Of a DNA stretch of 64,000 nt, positions 41,145-49,592 are shown in pieces. Position numbers and translations under genes: made by a program. The notes below the pieces were generated by a model. That model had not been told where the DNA came from. It saw nothing but the letters and a program-made list of their open reading frames with translations, and made no database searches. The DNA lies in NCBI RefSeq assembly GCF_001999245.1, contig NZ_CP019630.1:248001-312000 (forward strand), read 5' to 3'. Positions within the stretch are counted from its first letter, which is position 1. Each line of letters starts with the position of its first letter. The DNA comes from Roseibium algicola. Its GTDB lineage: Bacteria > Pseudomonadota > Alphaproteobacteria > Rhizobiales > Stappiaceae.

Positions 41145-43484
41145 TTATCCAATCCAACGCAGCATCCAGGATGGTCGCCCCTTCCCGCCTTCGTTCTTGT
41201 TCCATTTGTAGACCATTCCGCTTGTTTCCATGTCCCGAATAATCGATTCCCGGTCCCGTGACGTGATATGCGGCAACCGGCGCAGCAAATCCCGCTCGCT
41301 GATTTCCTTCGCCTTGCGGATTATCTTGCGGATCGAATTGACCTTCTCTTCCTGATCGTTCTTCGCCATGATGTCTTGCGCGCCTTCAATGACAGCCCGT
41401 GCGCTTGCCAGAACGAACGCCGCACCCCATTCCAGATCCTCCATCTTGACCTTCGCACGCAGACCGTCACGGCTGACCGCATGAAGCGTTGCAAGCCGTT
41501 CGGTGTATTCCGCAGCACGCGCCACGCAGCCGCCGTATTGCGGATCACTGTCAAGCCTATCCGCCATCTCGATGGTAAAGGCCCGCATTGCCAGCCTTAC
41601 GTCATCCGATGCCCACGGCACACTTGTTTCCGTGACCGATCCGTAAAGCGTGTACGTATTCAATCCGCCCGCCAGGTTGCCGTCACCGTCCGGCATAAGC
41701 AGTTTCATGCGCCTGACGATGTTTGCCGGCACCTTGCGCACCTCTGGCGGGGCGTTGTCATTCAGCTCGCCTCGTGGCGCTGCCTGAACGATCAGAAAGC
41801 GATTGAGAAAGCCGTCTGTAATGGAGTTGCCGCCAACGGCTTCGAAGAACTCTTCATGCGTCGATGCACCAAGAATGGACAGGCCCGGCGATGGCACTGG
41901 CGTTTGCGTGCCTTGCGCGCGCTTGGTTGGATACCAGTCCTCGCGGCCGATCTCGCGGCTCCAAAGCTCCATAAGCGGCGTTTTCAATCCGATTTCATGA
42001 GACGATGCCCGGCGATGAAACATCTTTCGCAATAGGTTCGGCCCGATTTCATCCGTTGTCGCAATGCAGCCTGGATGATCGACAATCATTTCCTCAAGGC
42101 CGGATACTGAGAACACTTTCATAACCGTGTGCAGGCTGTCCATATCGGCGGCTTTGAGGATCTTTGGTGGCGCAGCCAATGGACTGCCCTTGCCGATTCC
42201 TGTTCCTGCCAGCATGATCAGATATGGATTGAGAGACGCGCCGGACGGGGAATAAAGGTGACGCATGCATGGAGCGGCGACTGTCGCCAAAGCCCCCGCA
42301 ATGGCAAGAGGCTTGTTTGGCCATCGTGACGTTGCCATGATCCAGTTGGCGATTTCTTCGATCAGACCGCCAGGCTTTTGCCAATCAACGCCGGATCCAA
42401 GCTTGATACCGTCCAGAAGCTCAATTGGCCGTTCTTCGTCCTCGATGATTTCGCCCGTGTCCTGATCGATCAGCGTGCCGTCATCCTGGCGAACGATGGC
42501 AGCAGCGCATTGACGGCCATATTCGAGCGCACGGCCTTCCTCATCGATTTCCGAGGCAATGTGTTCCGGCAGCGGTCGCGGGCTTGCCATACCGCCACGG
42601 CGGGCGCTTCTGATGGTCTTGCGCACGGATGCCGCGCCATCGTCTGCAACAAGTCCGCATTCTTCGGCGGCTTGAAATAGAGCAGCTTCGACTTCGGACG
42701 CGCTAACGCCGGACCACTTTGCGGCCGCAAGCTGAAACAGCGAAAAGCCAGAGGTGTTGAGCTGGTTGTTTCTGCCGCCTGCCCCGCATGTTGCAAGGGC
42801 GCGGATTTCGTCGTTGTACGTCTGCTGTACGTACGCGCGCAAACGCGGGTGTTCAACGTCGATTGATGGCGCGATTGGCGTTGACGGTTTTGGCGTCTCT
42901 TGTGGTGGCGCTTTCGTCAGCAGATCCACCAGCCAAGGCGGCATGATTGGCGCGTCGAGAATGGCCAGCGGATCGCCGTCTCCGGGTTCATAGACGCCAT
43001 CTTCACGCTCGGCACCTGGCGCGATAATGTAGCCGCCAGCGCCGCGAATATCGACCGGGCAAACGTCCTTCTTTGGAAGCGCGCCGCGTGCGTTGCCGTG
43101 GTTCAATCCTTCTGTCTGGCGGAAATAGTAATGCCGTCCGTTGCCGGGTGTGTCTACGGTTGGCGCATCGCATCCTCCGTGCTCTGCTGCGATGGCTTCC
43201 CATGCAGCGATACCGGCCGTACCGTCCGCATCCACGACAAGCAGACCGCTTTCCCCGAGATTAAGCCCCGGCATGGCGTCCGGCCAGCGCTGCCATTGCT
43301 GGTCAATCATTTGGCGGGATGACTTACGCCGCCACATGACGCCGGGACAAGGCTGCTTAGCGCCCTCGCCTTCGTGCTGGCACGGGAACACATGCAAACC
43401 ATGCTCAAAGAGGGAAATGGCAAGCTCGTAATTGGACAGCGCGCGCGTGACGGATGGGTCGAAGGTAAAGCCGAGATTTGCCAT
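41145..43484 (-). CDS. prim-pol / DUF3987 replicative helicase-primase
   Basis: 779 aa. N-terminal bifunctional primase-polymerase domain (residues about 15-190): DxD-like LLVVDADG, GNGRHYYF and DIRGAGGYIIAPG. Middle DUF3987 ATPase with a GTGIGKGSPL P-loop and IATTDEIG Walker B-like block. The last 60 residues are a winged helix (SERDLLRRLPHITSRDRESI...KGRPSWMLRWIG) shared with the Bro-N antirepressor. The first ten residues (MANLGFTFDP) copy those of the DUF669 gene at 49069. The likely replication initiator of the element. Confidence 0.88.
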   Translation of the reverse strand: MANLGFTFDPSVTRALSNYELAISLFEHGLHVFPCQHEGEGAKQPCPGVMWRRKSSRQMIDQQWQRWPDAMPGLNLGESGLLVVDADGTAGIAAWEAIAAEHGGCDAPTVDTPGNGRHYYFRQTEGLNHGNARGALPKKDVCPVDIRGAGGYIIAPGAEREDGVYEPGDGDPLAILDAPIMPPWLVDLLTKAPPQETPKPSTPIAPSIDVEHPRLRAYVQQTYNDEIRALATCGAGGRNNQLNTSGFSLFQLAAAKWSGVSASEVEAALFQAAEECGLVADDGAASVRKTIRSARRGGMASPRPLPEHIASEIDEEGRALEYGRQCAAAIVRQDDGTLIDQDTGEIIEDEERPIELLDGIKLGSGVDWQKPGGLIEEIANWIMATSRWPNKPLAIAGALATVAAPCMRHLYSPSGASLNPYLIMLAGTGIGKGSPLAAPPKILKAADMDSLHTVMKVFSVSGLEEMIVDHPGCIATTDEIGPNLLRKMFHRRASSHEIGLKTPLMELWSREIGREDWYPTKRAQGTQTPVPSPGLSILGASTHEEFFEAVGGNSITDGFLNRFLIVQAAPRGELNDNAPPEVRKVPANIVRRMKLLMPDGDGNLAGGLNTYTLYGSVTETSVPWASDDVRLAMRAFTIEMADRLDSDPQYGGCVARAAEYTERLATLHAVSRDGLRAKVKMEDLEWGAAFVLASARAVIEGAQDIMAKNDQEEKVNSIRKIIRKAKEISERDLLRRLPHITSRDRESIIRDMETSGMVYKWNKNEGGKGRPSWMLRWIG

Positions 43485-43534
43485 TGTGGCCTTTTATGAT
43501 CTGAGCGACATAAAGCGGGGTTATGATCTGGGGG

Positions 43535-43825
43535 CTATATTATTTCTCGCCACAATTTTGCGGCCTTTTCGATCATTTGCCTTGCAACATCCATGTTCAT
43601 CCACCCAGCATCATAAGGCCCGGTTCCGTATTCTTCTTCGTAGTACCAAGACGGATTTCCAACAACGTCTTTGCCGTAAATTCCAACGCTGCTGTTGTCG
43701 TTTTCTTCACTGCCGATAGACAGAGACCATGAATTGCCGCGCGCTCGAAAGTAAAATGGTTCGCCGTCGATTTTACCTTCAGCCTGAACGGGGCAATTTC
43801 CACCAAGATAATCTATGACAACCAT
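43535..43825 (-). CDS. element protein, 96 aa, unknown
   Basis: Beta-rich start (CPVQAEGKIDGEPFYFRARGN), Tyr/Trp-rich middle, helical end (ARQMIEKAAKLWREII). A type of small phage protein next to replication genes; unnamed. Confidence 0.6.
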   Translation of the reverse strand: MVVIDYLGGNCPVQAEGKIDGEPFYFRARGNSWSLSIGSEENDNSSVGIYGKDVVGNPSWYYEEEYGTGPYDAGWMNMDVARQMIEKAAKLWREII

Positions 43826-44010
43826 TATTTTGCACTCGTCTCTGCGTACTTCTTGGCGGCTTCTGCGCTATCAAAAGCGATACCACGATAGGTTATGTTT
43901 TCGCCCATAGCTGCCGACGCGCCGAATCCACGACGATCAACAATCGCATGATCATTTTCCGGCGAGGTATACACAATCGCACAGCCCTTTTTCTTCTTCG
44001 TCCAGTTCAT
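43825..44010 (-). CDS. 61-aa element mini-protein, unknown
   Basis: ATG at 44010 after GGAG. Lys-rich start (MNWTKKKKGCAIVY) and helical end (DSAEAAKKYAETSAK). Overlaps its downstream neighbour by one base. Confidence 0.55.
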   Translation of the reverse strand: MNWTKKKKGCAIVYTSPENDHAIVDRRGFGASAAMGENITYRGIAFDSAEAAKKYAETSAK

Positions 44011-44047
44011 ATCAAACTCCACCCCGCTATTTCCGAAAGCCTAAACA

Positions 44048-44063
44048 ATATCATATACGATAT
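44048..44063. promoter_or_regulatory. element operator site (ATATCA-TATA-CGATAT)
   Basis: In the 66-bp gap between genes ending at 44077 and starting at 44010. Suggests a separately controlled internal promoter for the prim-pol segment of the operon. Confidence 0.6.
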
Positions 44064-44076
44064 TTTTTAGCCACCG

Positions 44077-44409
44077 CTAAAACTGCGGCTCGAACTTTTC
44101 CAGCTTGTCCTCTAACGTGTCGCCAAAGTCGTCCAGAACACCGCGAAAGAATGCATGCGCCTGCATTTCGTCCATCTGAAACAGATCGGACGTACCGAAG
44201 CCTTCAAGCCGATCAGCGGCCTTGTTCATGGCCTCTTCCATGGCCTCGTGTTCGTAAACGTCGAATTGCTGTCGTGGCATTTCCAGCGCCTTCTTTGTCA
44301 GGTGAATGTGATCCATGCAGGACCAATGCAGATCCTTGCCGATGCGGATTGCAACGCCGTCATCACGTCGCCGGCAAACGACGCATGGCCCGCCAGATAG
44401 CGCGCTCAT
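44077..44409 (-). CDS. DUF6511-like zinc-binding element protein
   Basis: 110 aa. GPCVVCRRRDDGVAIRI and HWSCMDH give Cys/His pairs for a zinc ribbon, followed by acidic helices. Similar short proteins accompany phage replication genes. ATGA overlap with the DnaA-IV gene. Confidence 0.6.
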   Translation of the reverse strand: MSALSGGPCVVCRRRDDGVAIRIGKDLHWSCMDHIHLTKKALEMPRQQFDVYEHEAMEEAMNKAADRLEGFGTSDLFQMDEMQAHAFFRGVLDDFGDTLEDKLEKFEPQF

Positions 44410-44720
44410 GCTGCTTGCCTTTGCGCTTGCTCCTGAGCCTGGATCTTCTGCATGATTTCGATTGCACGCATCCCCATGTCTGTCCCGTTGGCAATCTCGC
44501 GCTCAACGACCGCATAGCTGTAAACAATTGTCGTATGGTCGCGCTTCATGTGATGCCCGATCATTGGGTAGCTGTGACCGGTCAGTTTGCGGGCGAGCCA
44601 ATGGGCGATTTGCCGTGGCTTGGAAATGTGCCGCGCGTGCGATTGACCGGTCGTGATGCACTTCGGGTTAAGCAGAAATTCGCGTTCAACAAACTCTGCA
44701 ATTGACTTGATCGTAATCAT
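44406..44720 (-). CDS. stand-alone DnaA domain IV (DnaA-box binding) protein
   Basis: 104 aa. ISKPRQIAHWLARKLTGHSYPMIGHHMKRDHTTIVYSY is the DnaA C-terminal DNA-binding domain, including the DHTT signature. AAA+ and DnaB-contact domains are absent. It could recruit or compete at DnaA boxes of the element or host. Coupled by ATGA overlap to the helicase gene. Confidence 0.85.
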   Translation of the reverse strand: MITIKSIAEFVEREFLLNPKCITTGQSHARHISKPRQIAHWLARKLTGHSYPMIGHHMKRDHTTIVYSYAVVEREIANGTDMGMRAIEIMQKIQAQEQAQRQAA

Positions 44721-47473
44721 TCCGCTGCCTCCAAGGCTCTATGCTCGGCATACTGCCGATCAACCACGTTGAAATATTTGGATTTCGGTTTCGGACGACG
44801 CACGCTGATTGCCGTGACAATCTTCAGCTCGCCAACACGCGCCAATGCGTCTTCAGCCGTCTTTGGTATCGGCAGATCGCCGCCCATGCGCCGCCAGACC
44901 TCGCCAGCCCGTTGACGCGGCTTGCCCTTCTGTTCGAACGCCAGGTAGTCTTTGTAAGGAGCGCCAAGTCCAGCCTCGTATTCAATTCGCAAGCTGGTCG
45001 GTGCGCCGATCTTGTGGTGAAGATGAAAGCTCGTGTCTTTCACTTCCAGCCATTTGGACTTTGCGACCGCCTGACCGTCTGACAGGATTTTCGCCTCACG
45101 CTCCGCAACAGCGTCATGCTTCGGCTCGCGCTTCGGCCATTCGTGATCGCATGTCGGGCATTGCATCGTTGCAAGGCCAACTTCCGTTTCGCACACCGGA
45201 CAGTGCTTTGAGCGAACGGAATTTACCGATACCTTGCCGACAACCTCGTTGCCTCGACTGTCACGGGATTCCACTTCGATCTGATCGACCGGGCCATGAC
45301 GGCGAATGTTTCCGCCGAAATCGACCGCAAGGCAGTTAGGTTTGGAGCTTTCCTCGATGGCTTCGCGCCGTTCTTCTACGGTTGCTTCATTCGGGTCAAA
45401 GCCTTGCGGCCAGACAACGCGCGTTCCACGCCCCCAGATCTGGACAATCAGCGAAGTGGACAGCACCGAGCGAAGCACGCCAATAAGGTCAACTTCCGGG
45501 TCATCGAAGCCGGTCGTCAAAATATCGGCGTTGACCAAAACCCGAAAAGCTTTAGATTTGAAGCGCTTAAGGATGCTATCGCGCTCGCCATCGTTCATGT
45601 CGCCATAAATGACCTCGGCGGAAATACCGCGCCGTCTGAAGGCTTCACAAACGCTCATTGCGTGCTGTACGCCGGACGAAAAAACCAGCCATTTACGCCG
45701 GTTTGCGCCTAGTTCGATGATTTCTTCAACGGCCTGTTCCGTGATTTCATCGGCAGCGCGCCCCATGGCTCCGATCTGAAAATCACCGCCAGAACGCGGA
45801 ACGTTGGACACGTCGATTTCAGCGGATCGCTTGCCAGGCGGGGATGCGAGCGGACAAAGCCAGCCATCGCGGATGCCCTCGCCTATGCCGTATTCATAAA
45901 CGGTCTTCTCATAGAGCCCGCCCTTGCCGTCCAAGCGGCCCATATCGGTGCGGTATGGCGTTGCGGTATAGCCGGACACGCGCAGATATGGATTGACGGA
46001 CAGCATGTGCTGTATCACGTCATGATACATCCCTTCCTCGCCGGGCGGCAGAAGATGCGCTTCGTCAATCTGGATGTGATCGCGGGTTCCGAGAATGCCA
46101 GGATTGCGATAAATGGAATTGACCGTTGCAAAGATGATCGGTTGCCGCGTGTCGCGCCGTCCGAGCTTGGAACAGTTGATCCCGATAGGCGCACAGGGCC
46201 ATATGCGGAGCATGGTTTGCGAGTTTTGCGCGATCAGCTCTTTGCGCGGCGCGATGATCAGCGAGCCAACGCCGCTGTATTCCCGATGGATGTCTGCGCA
46301 CTGGCTGGCTATCAAGGCTGATTTGCCCGTGTTATGATGCACGGTAAAATCGGCAGTTAAATACAAGTGGTCGCCATCAAGCGAGAACCCGTAGTAATCA
46401 TCTTCAGGCAGTATCTCGACCGTAAATCCTGACCTCAACGGGTTCTTTTTTTTCTTGCGAGGTTTCGCTTTCTTTCGCTCAAGGACGACAGGTATTTGAT
46501 TAACGTCACCGTTAATATGAAGCCGAAAATATTCATCGCCATTCACGAATTTACTTTTCGGCCCAGAGGCTGAAAGGCCCAAAGACCTAGCGACAAATAT
46601 AGCGTCCTCTGCAAGCTTTCTTGATTTTGATACAAGCTCATAACCGCAGCATGTTAAATGCCCATCAGTGTCTATAAGTCCTGCCAGAACCTGACGCCTA
46701 GTCTCTAGGGAGCCTGTCTTATATTCTTCAGGGATACTTTTATCCGCGCACGACTTCCCGTAGATCCCAATTTTCTTGATGATCTTTTGCGCCTCGTTTT
46801 GATGCTTATTCTTCGGACCTGGGGATTTTGCGAATAAGGTCCAAGCCTTGTTTGGCTTTGCCTTTTGCGCCCGCCTAACTTCACACCCTATTTCTTCAGC
46901 CCACTTACGAAAACGATGGTCTATTTCTAGATCCATAGTCGTAATATTTACTGACCTTCTAACACTACCGTCACCGAGAAGTGCGCCTACAATCCATGGG
47001 TCCACCAACGGCTTGGCGCGAGTCGGAAATGTTACACCGCATCTTTGCAGTTTGTGCATATGGCGAAAGGTTTTGGTCGCGCCTAGCCATTCTCTGACAG
47101 TTACATTTCTTACCACCCCACCACGATAGGAAGGGTATGTGTCTGCATCAGCGCACCTTTGTGTTCTGACGAGAGGCAGAATATGGCCGAGGTTAACGAC
47201 GAAAGGCTCCCCACCTCTGAGCGGCTTTATTCTAGCCATCTCTTCGCGGCCGCGAGCTAACGCCAAGACAGCCCTTGGGCTGCTGTCGGGACCCATCAAG
47301 GTATCGCCTACCTTGATATCCTCGACACGCTTGACCGATCCGTCATGCATCAAGATTTTCGTTCCTGACGCATGGCATCCGGTTGCCAAGTCCGCAAGAC
47401 CGTGATTGCCGCCGTTGTCCCAGAAGGCATTGAAAGCGTCCTTGGCCTCCTGCTGGTATGGCCGGAGTCTCAT
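44717..47473 (-). CDS. DEAD/DEAH-box helicase interrupted by an intein
   Basis: 918 aa precursor, about 569 aa after splicing. N-extein RLRPYQQEAKDAFNAFW...LADLATG joins C-extein TGKSALIASQ to rebuild a Walker A ATGTGKS. Downstream: DEAH box (IQIDEAHLLPP), SGYTATPYR motif III, and a C-terminal helicase lobe (VNADILTTGFDDPEVD, QIWGRGTRV). A C-terminal zinc ribbon (HCPVCETEVGLATMQCPTC) follows. SF2 helicases of this type accompany phage replisomes. Start 47473 overlaps the previous stop as ATGA. Confidence 0.9.
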   Translation of the reverse strand: MRLRPYQQEAKDAFNAFWDNGGNHGLADLATGCHASGTKILMHDGSVKRVEDIKVGDTLMGPDSSPRAVLALARGREEMARIKPLRGGEPFVVNLGHILPLVRTQRCADADTYPSYRGGVVRNVTVREWLGATKTFRHMHKLQRCGVTFPTRAKPLVDPWIVGALLGDGSVRRSVNITTMDLEIDHRFRKWAEEIGCEVRRAQKAKPNKAWTLFAKSPGPKNKHQNEAQKIIKKIGIYGKSCADKSIPEEYKTGSLETRRQVLAGLIDTDGHLTCCGYELVSKSRKLAEDAIFVARSLGLSASGPKSKFVNGDEYFRLHINGDVNQIPVVLERKKAKPRKKKKNPLRSGFTVEILPEDDYYGFSLDGDHLYLTADFTVHHNTGKSALIASQCADIHREYSGVGSLIIAPRKELIAQNSQTMLRIWPCAPIGINCSKLGRRDTRQPIIFATVNSIYRNPGILGTRDHIQIDEAHLLPPGEEGMYHDVIQHMLSVNPYLRVSGYTATPYRTDMGRLDGKGGLYEKTVYEYGIGEGIRDGWLCPLASPPGKRSAEIDVSNVPRSGGDFQIGAMGRAADEITEQAVEEIIELGANRRKWLVFSSGVQHAMSVCEAFRRRGISAEVIYGDMNDGERDSILKRFKSKAFRVLVNADILTTGFDDPEVDLIGVLRSVLSTSLIVQIWGRGTRVVWPQGFDPNEATVEERREAIEESSKPNCLAVDFGGNIRRHGPVDQIEVESRDSRGNEVVGKVSVNSVRSKHCPVCETEVGLATMQCPTCDHEWPKREPKHDAVAEREAKILSDGQAVAKSKWLEVKDTSFHLHHKIGAPTSLRIEYEAGLGAPYKDYLAFEQKGKPRQRAGEVWRRMGGDLPIPKTAEDALARVGELKIVTAISVRRPKPKSKYFNVVDRQYAEHRALEAAE
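46331..47377 (-). other. intein with LAGLIDADG homing endonuclease
   Basis: 349 residues from the first Cys (CHASGTKILMHDGSVKRVED) to the terminal Asn (FTVHHN), followed by Thr as +1 residue. Splicing blocks A and G and the F-block YYGFSLDGDHLYLTADF are intact. Two dodecapeptides, IVGALLGDGSV and LAGLIDTDGHL, mark a DOD endonuclease. A His in NLGHILPL stands in block B. All nucleophiles are present, so both splicing and homing look functional. Confidence 0.92.
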
Positions 47474-47664
47474 TTGTGGCAAGCCTCCTGCGCCTTGAAG
47501 GCAGCGTTCCAGACCTCGCGTGCGCCGCGATTGTCGCCACGCTTCAGCAGTCCGGACACTAGAAACGGCACTTCGTTGAAGGCGATTTCCGTCTTGCCGT
47601 TGTCAGGATCGTTGATAGTGACGCCGCCCGTTTTGGATGGCTCGATTTTGACGGTTTTTTTCAT
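47470..47664 (-). CDS. 64-aa element mini-protein, unknown
   Basis: ATG after GTGAGGACGG. Begins MKKTVKIEPSKTGGVTINDPDNGK; beta-like then helical. Four-base overlap with the helicase start. Unknown. Confidence 0.6.
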   Translation of the reverse strand: MKKTVKIEPSKTGGVTINDPDNGKTEIAFNEVPFLVSGLLKRGDNRGAREVWNAAFKAQEACHK

Positions 47665-47674
47665 GCGGCCGTCC

Positions 47675-47965
47675 TCACTTCGGTTCGAAGTATTTGCAGG
47701 CGTGGGCATTCGCCGGAACTTTCATTGGCGTTTTGCACCCCATCTGCTTGGCTTTGGCGCACGGGAAGGCTCTCACGTCTCCTACGCGGCTCATGTTTTT
47801 ACCTTTTGACATCCCGTGGAAACGGCATTGACGGCAGAATTTTCCAGGAGTGCCCCCCGCGAAATGGGCCATGCCTACATATGTTTCAGCAGGCTCGCCG
47901 CCGCAGGATGGTGGCACTTGCGTCATGTTGCTGGTCGTGTTCAGGCGCTCATAATTCTTGCTCAT
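47675..47965 (-). CDS. Cys-rich element protein, possible zinc finger
   Basis: 96 aa. FCRQCRFHG, FPCAKAKQMGC and ACKYFEP give five cysteines plus His. TGATG overlap with the nuclease gene upstream suggests coupled expression. Confidence 0.6.
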   Translation of the reverse strand: MSKNYERLNTTSNMTQVPPSCGGEPAETYVGMAHFAGGTPGKFCRQCRFHGMSKGKNMSRVGDVRAFPCAKAKQMGCKTPMKVPANAHACKYFEPK

Positions 47966-48930
47966 CACCTCACCGCCTTTCCGGTTCCGTCAGTCCACTC
48001 CTGACCGGACGGCAGCAGATATGTCACCGTTTCCGCTTCCGGGTCCGCGTCGATCTGCTTTCCAGGCACCAGGTCCGGAATAAACAGGTGATTTGGACAG
48101 CCGGTCTTTTGGTCTTCTGTCGTCAGGAAATGACCGTGCCGTCCGCAATGCCACCCGCCGTCGCCGTCCATTGAAGGCGTACTGTGCAAGCAAGTCCGGC
48201 AATTCGTGCGCGGCCATGCGCCGCCGTGGCAGACGCCGTAAGCGGGGCAACTGCCACACTTGAACGCCATCTTGTGCATAGGGTCTTCGTGCAGCTTCGG
48301 CGGCGCATGATTGTTGCGGACGATGTTTTCCGCTTGTGCCATTCGCTCACCCGAAAACACCGGGTCATAGTGAACGCGCTCAATGTGGATCTGTCCTGTT
48401 TCGCGTTCTTCAGCGACATAAAGCCCACGGTCGATGGCCGCGCCGTGCATGGAAAGCTGTAGCTTGACGTATCGGTCAGGCTTTCCTTCCTTCAGGCCCT
48501 TGGAAATGACAGTCTTATAGTCTTTCGACCGTAGTGAATGGATTTCGACCACATGGCGCGCTTTCGGCGCTTCAATAACGCCGGTCGCCGTGATCAGGTT
48601 TTCCGTTCTGACGTGATCGCCGACCAAATCGAACTTCAGGTAGAAGCCGTCATAGGTAACATCTGTCACGTCGAGGCCAAGGGCTTTCAGATCTGCAATA
48701 ACCTGCTTTCTGTGAAGCTGGATAAGGCGGAACTCGCGAAGCCGTTCGCCGGTCTTGCGCTCCGGTTCGTGCGCCCATCTGAAAGCGTACCAGGGGCGGC
48801 GGCGGCAAACGTGACCGATATCATAGATGCCGATAAAATCGCGCTCGCCTTCGCGCTCAGCCTCACGCTGTTCATAGACCTGATAGATTGCGTCGATTGT
48901 GGGTGATCTGCGTTGCGGGATAGCGGCCAT
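47965..48930 (-). CDS. PD-(D/E)XK-like phage nuclease with C-terminal Cys cluster
   Basis: 321 aa. N-terminal YDIGHVCRRRPWYAFRWA, then the presumed nuclease core: KFDLVGD, VVEIHSLRSKDYK, and LQLSMHGAAIDRGLYV, which recalls the QxxxY helix region. The Lys of (D/E)xK is a His here (EIH). The C-terminal part has Cys pairs (FKCGSCPAYGVCHG, NCRTCLH, WHCGRHGH) like Cas4/AddB iron-sulfur or zinc sites. Probable recombination exonuclease; activity uncertain. Confidence 0.7.
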   Translation of the reverse strand: MAAIPQRRSPTIDAIYQVYEQREAEREGERDFIGIYDIGHVCRRRPWYAFRWAHEPERKTGERLREFRLIQLHRKQVIADLKALGLDVTDVTYDGFYLKFDLVGDHVRTENLITATGVIEAPKARHVVEIHSLRSKDYKTVISKGLKEGKPDRYVKLQLSMHGAAIDRGLYVAEERETGQIHIERVHYDPVFSGERMAQAENIVRNNHAPPKLHEDPMHKMAFKCGSCPAYGVCHGGAWPRTNCRTCLHSTPSMDGDGGWHCGRHGHFLTTEDQKTGCPNHLFIPDLVPGKQIDADPEAETVTYLLPSGQEWTDGTGKAVR

Positions 48931-49021
48931 TGTCAGGCACCCCGCTTGTCAAGACACGGCTTGTCGTTCATCATTCCGCGTTCCTTTCGCGTGATGTTGA
49001 AAGCGTTATGTGATTGGAAGC

Positions 49022-49060
49022 GGCGGGCGGTTTCTGAGTGGAATTAGAGAACCGCCCGCC
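49022..49060. repeat. 11-bp inverted repeat between nuclease and DUF669 genes
   Basis: GGCGGGCGGTT (49022) with AACCGCCCGCC (49050), 17-base loop, no T tract. RNA stem in the operon message, perhaps a processing or stability element. Confidence 0.5.
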
Positions 49061-49068
49061 CGGCTTGG

Positions 49069-49587
49069 CTACGCGCTTGCTCGATTGCCCCAGCGGCGCT
49101 GATTGCCGTTGTTAGCGGCAGGTCCGCCATTCTGCGCCGGCTGCTGGTAGCCGTTATTTGCGGGCTGCTGCTGATAGCCATGCTGCGGCTGATGACCCTG
49201 CGGCGCTGCGCTGTAGGGTTCCGCCTTTTTCATGTTTTGGAAGCCGTCTTTTGACTTCAGGGTGATGTACATCGGGATAAACTCGATTTCCGAGCTGTCT
49301 TCGATTGTGTTCTTGCCAGCCGCCATCGTCAGCTTTCCAAGATCCTGATTCCCGATCTTTTCTTTAATCGGACTTCCAGGGTTCACAATGTCCATCCAAA
49401 GACGATACTGCCGACGCTCAAACGGGCCTTCCATGATTTCCATTTGTGCCCAAATGGTCCGAATGCCGTTGTCCTTGTCGATCCGACCGGTTTCAATAGC
49501 CTGCGACAGATACCGGCCATCGGGCGGGTTTTCGTATTCATCCTGCGGCACCTGTGCCGGATCGAACGTCATTCCGAGATTTGCCAT
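49069..49587 (-). CDS. DUF669 single-strand-binding-like protein
   Basis: 172 aa. The DUF669 core (GRYLSQAIETGRIDKDNGIRTIWAQMEIMEGPFERRQYRLWMDI, LTMAAG) occupies residues 20-110. A low-complexity Gln/Asn/Pro tail and basic end follow, as in SSB-type proteins. Paired with the Sak4-like ATPase as in many phage recombination modules. Confidence 0.82.
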   Translation of the reverse strand: MANLGMTFDPAQVPQDEYENPPDGRYLSQAIETGRIDKDNGIRTIWAQMEIMEGPFERRQYRLWMDIVNPGSPIKEKIGNQDLGKLTMAAGKNTIEDSSEIEFIPMYITLKSKDGFQNMKKAEPYSAAPQGHQPQHGYQQQPANNGYQQPAQNGGPAANNGNQRRWGNRASA

Positions 49588-49592
49588 GTGCG

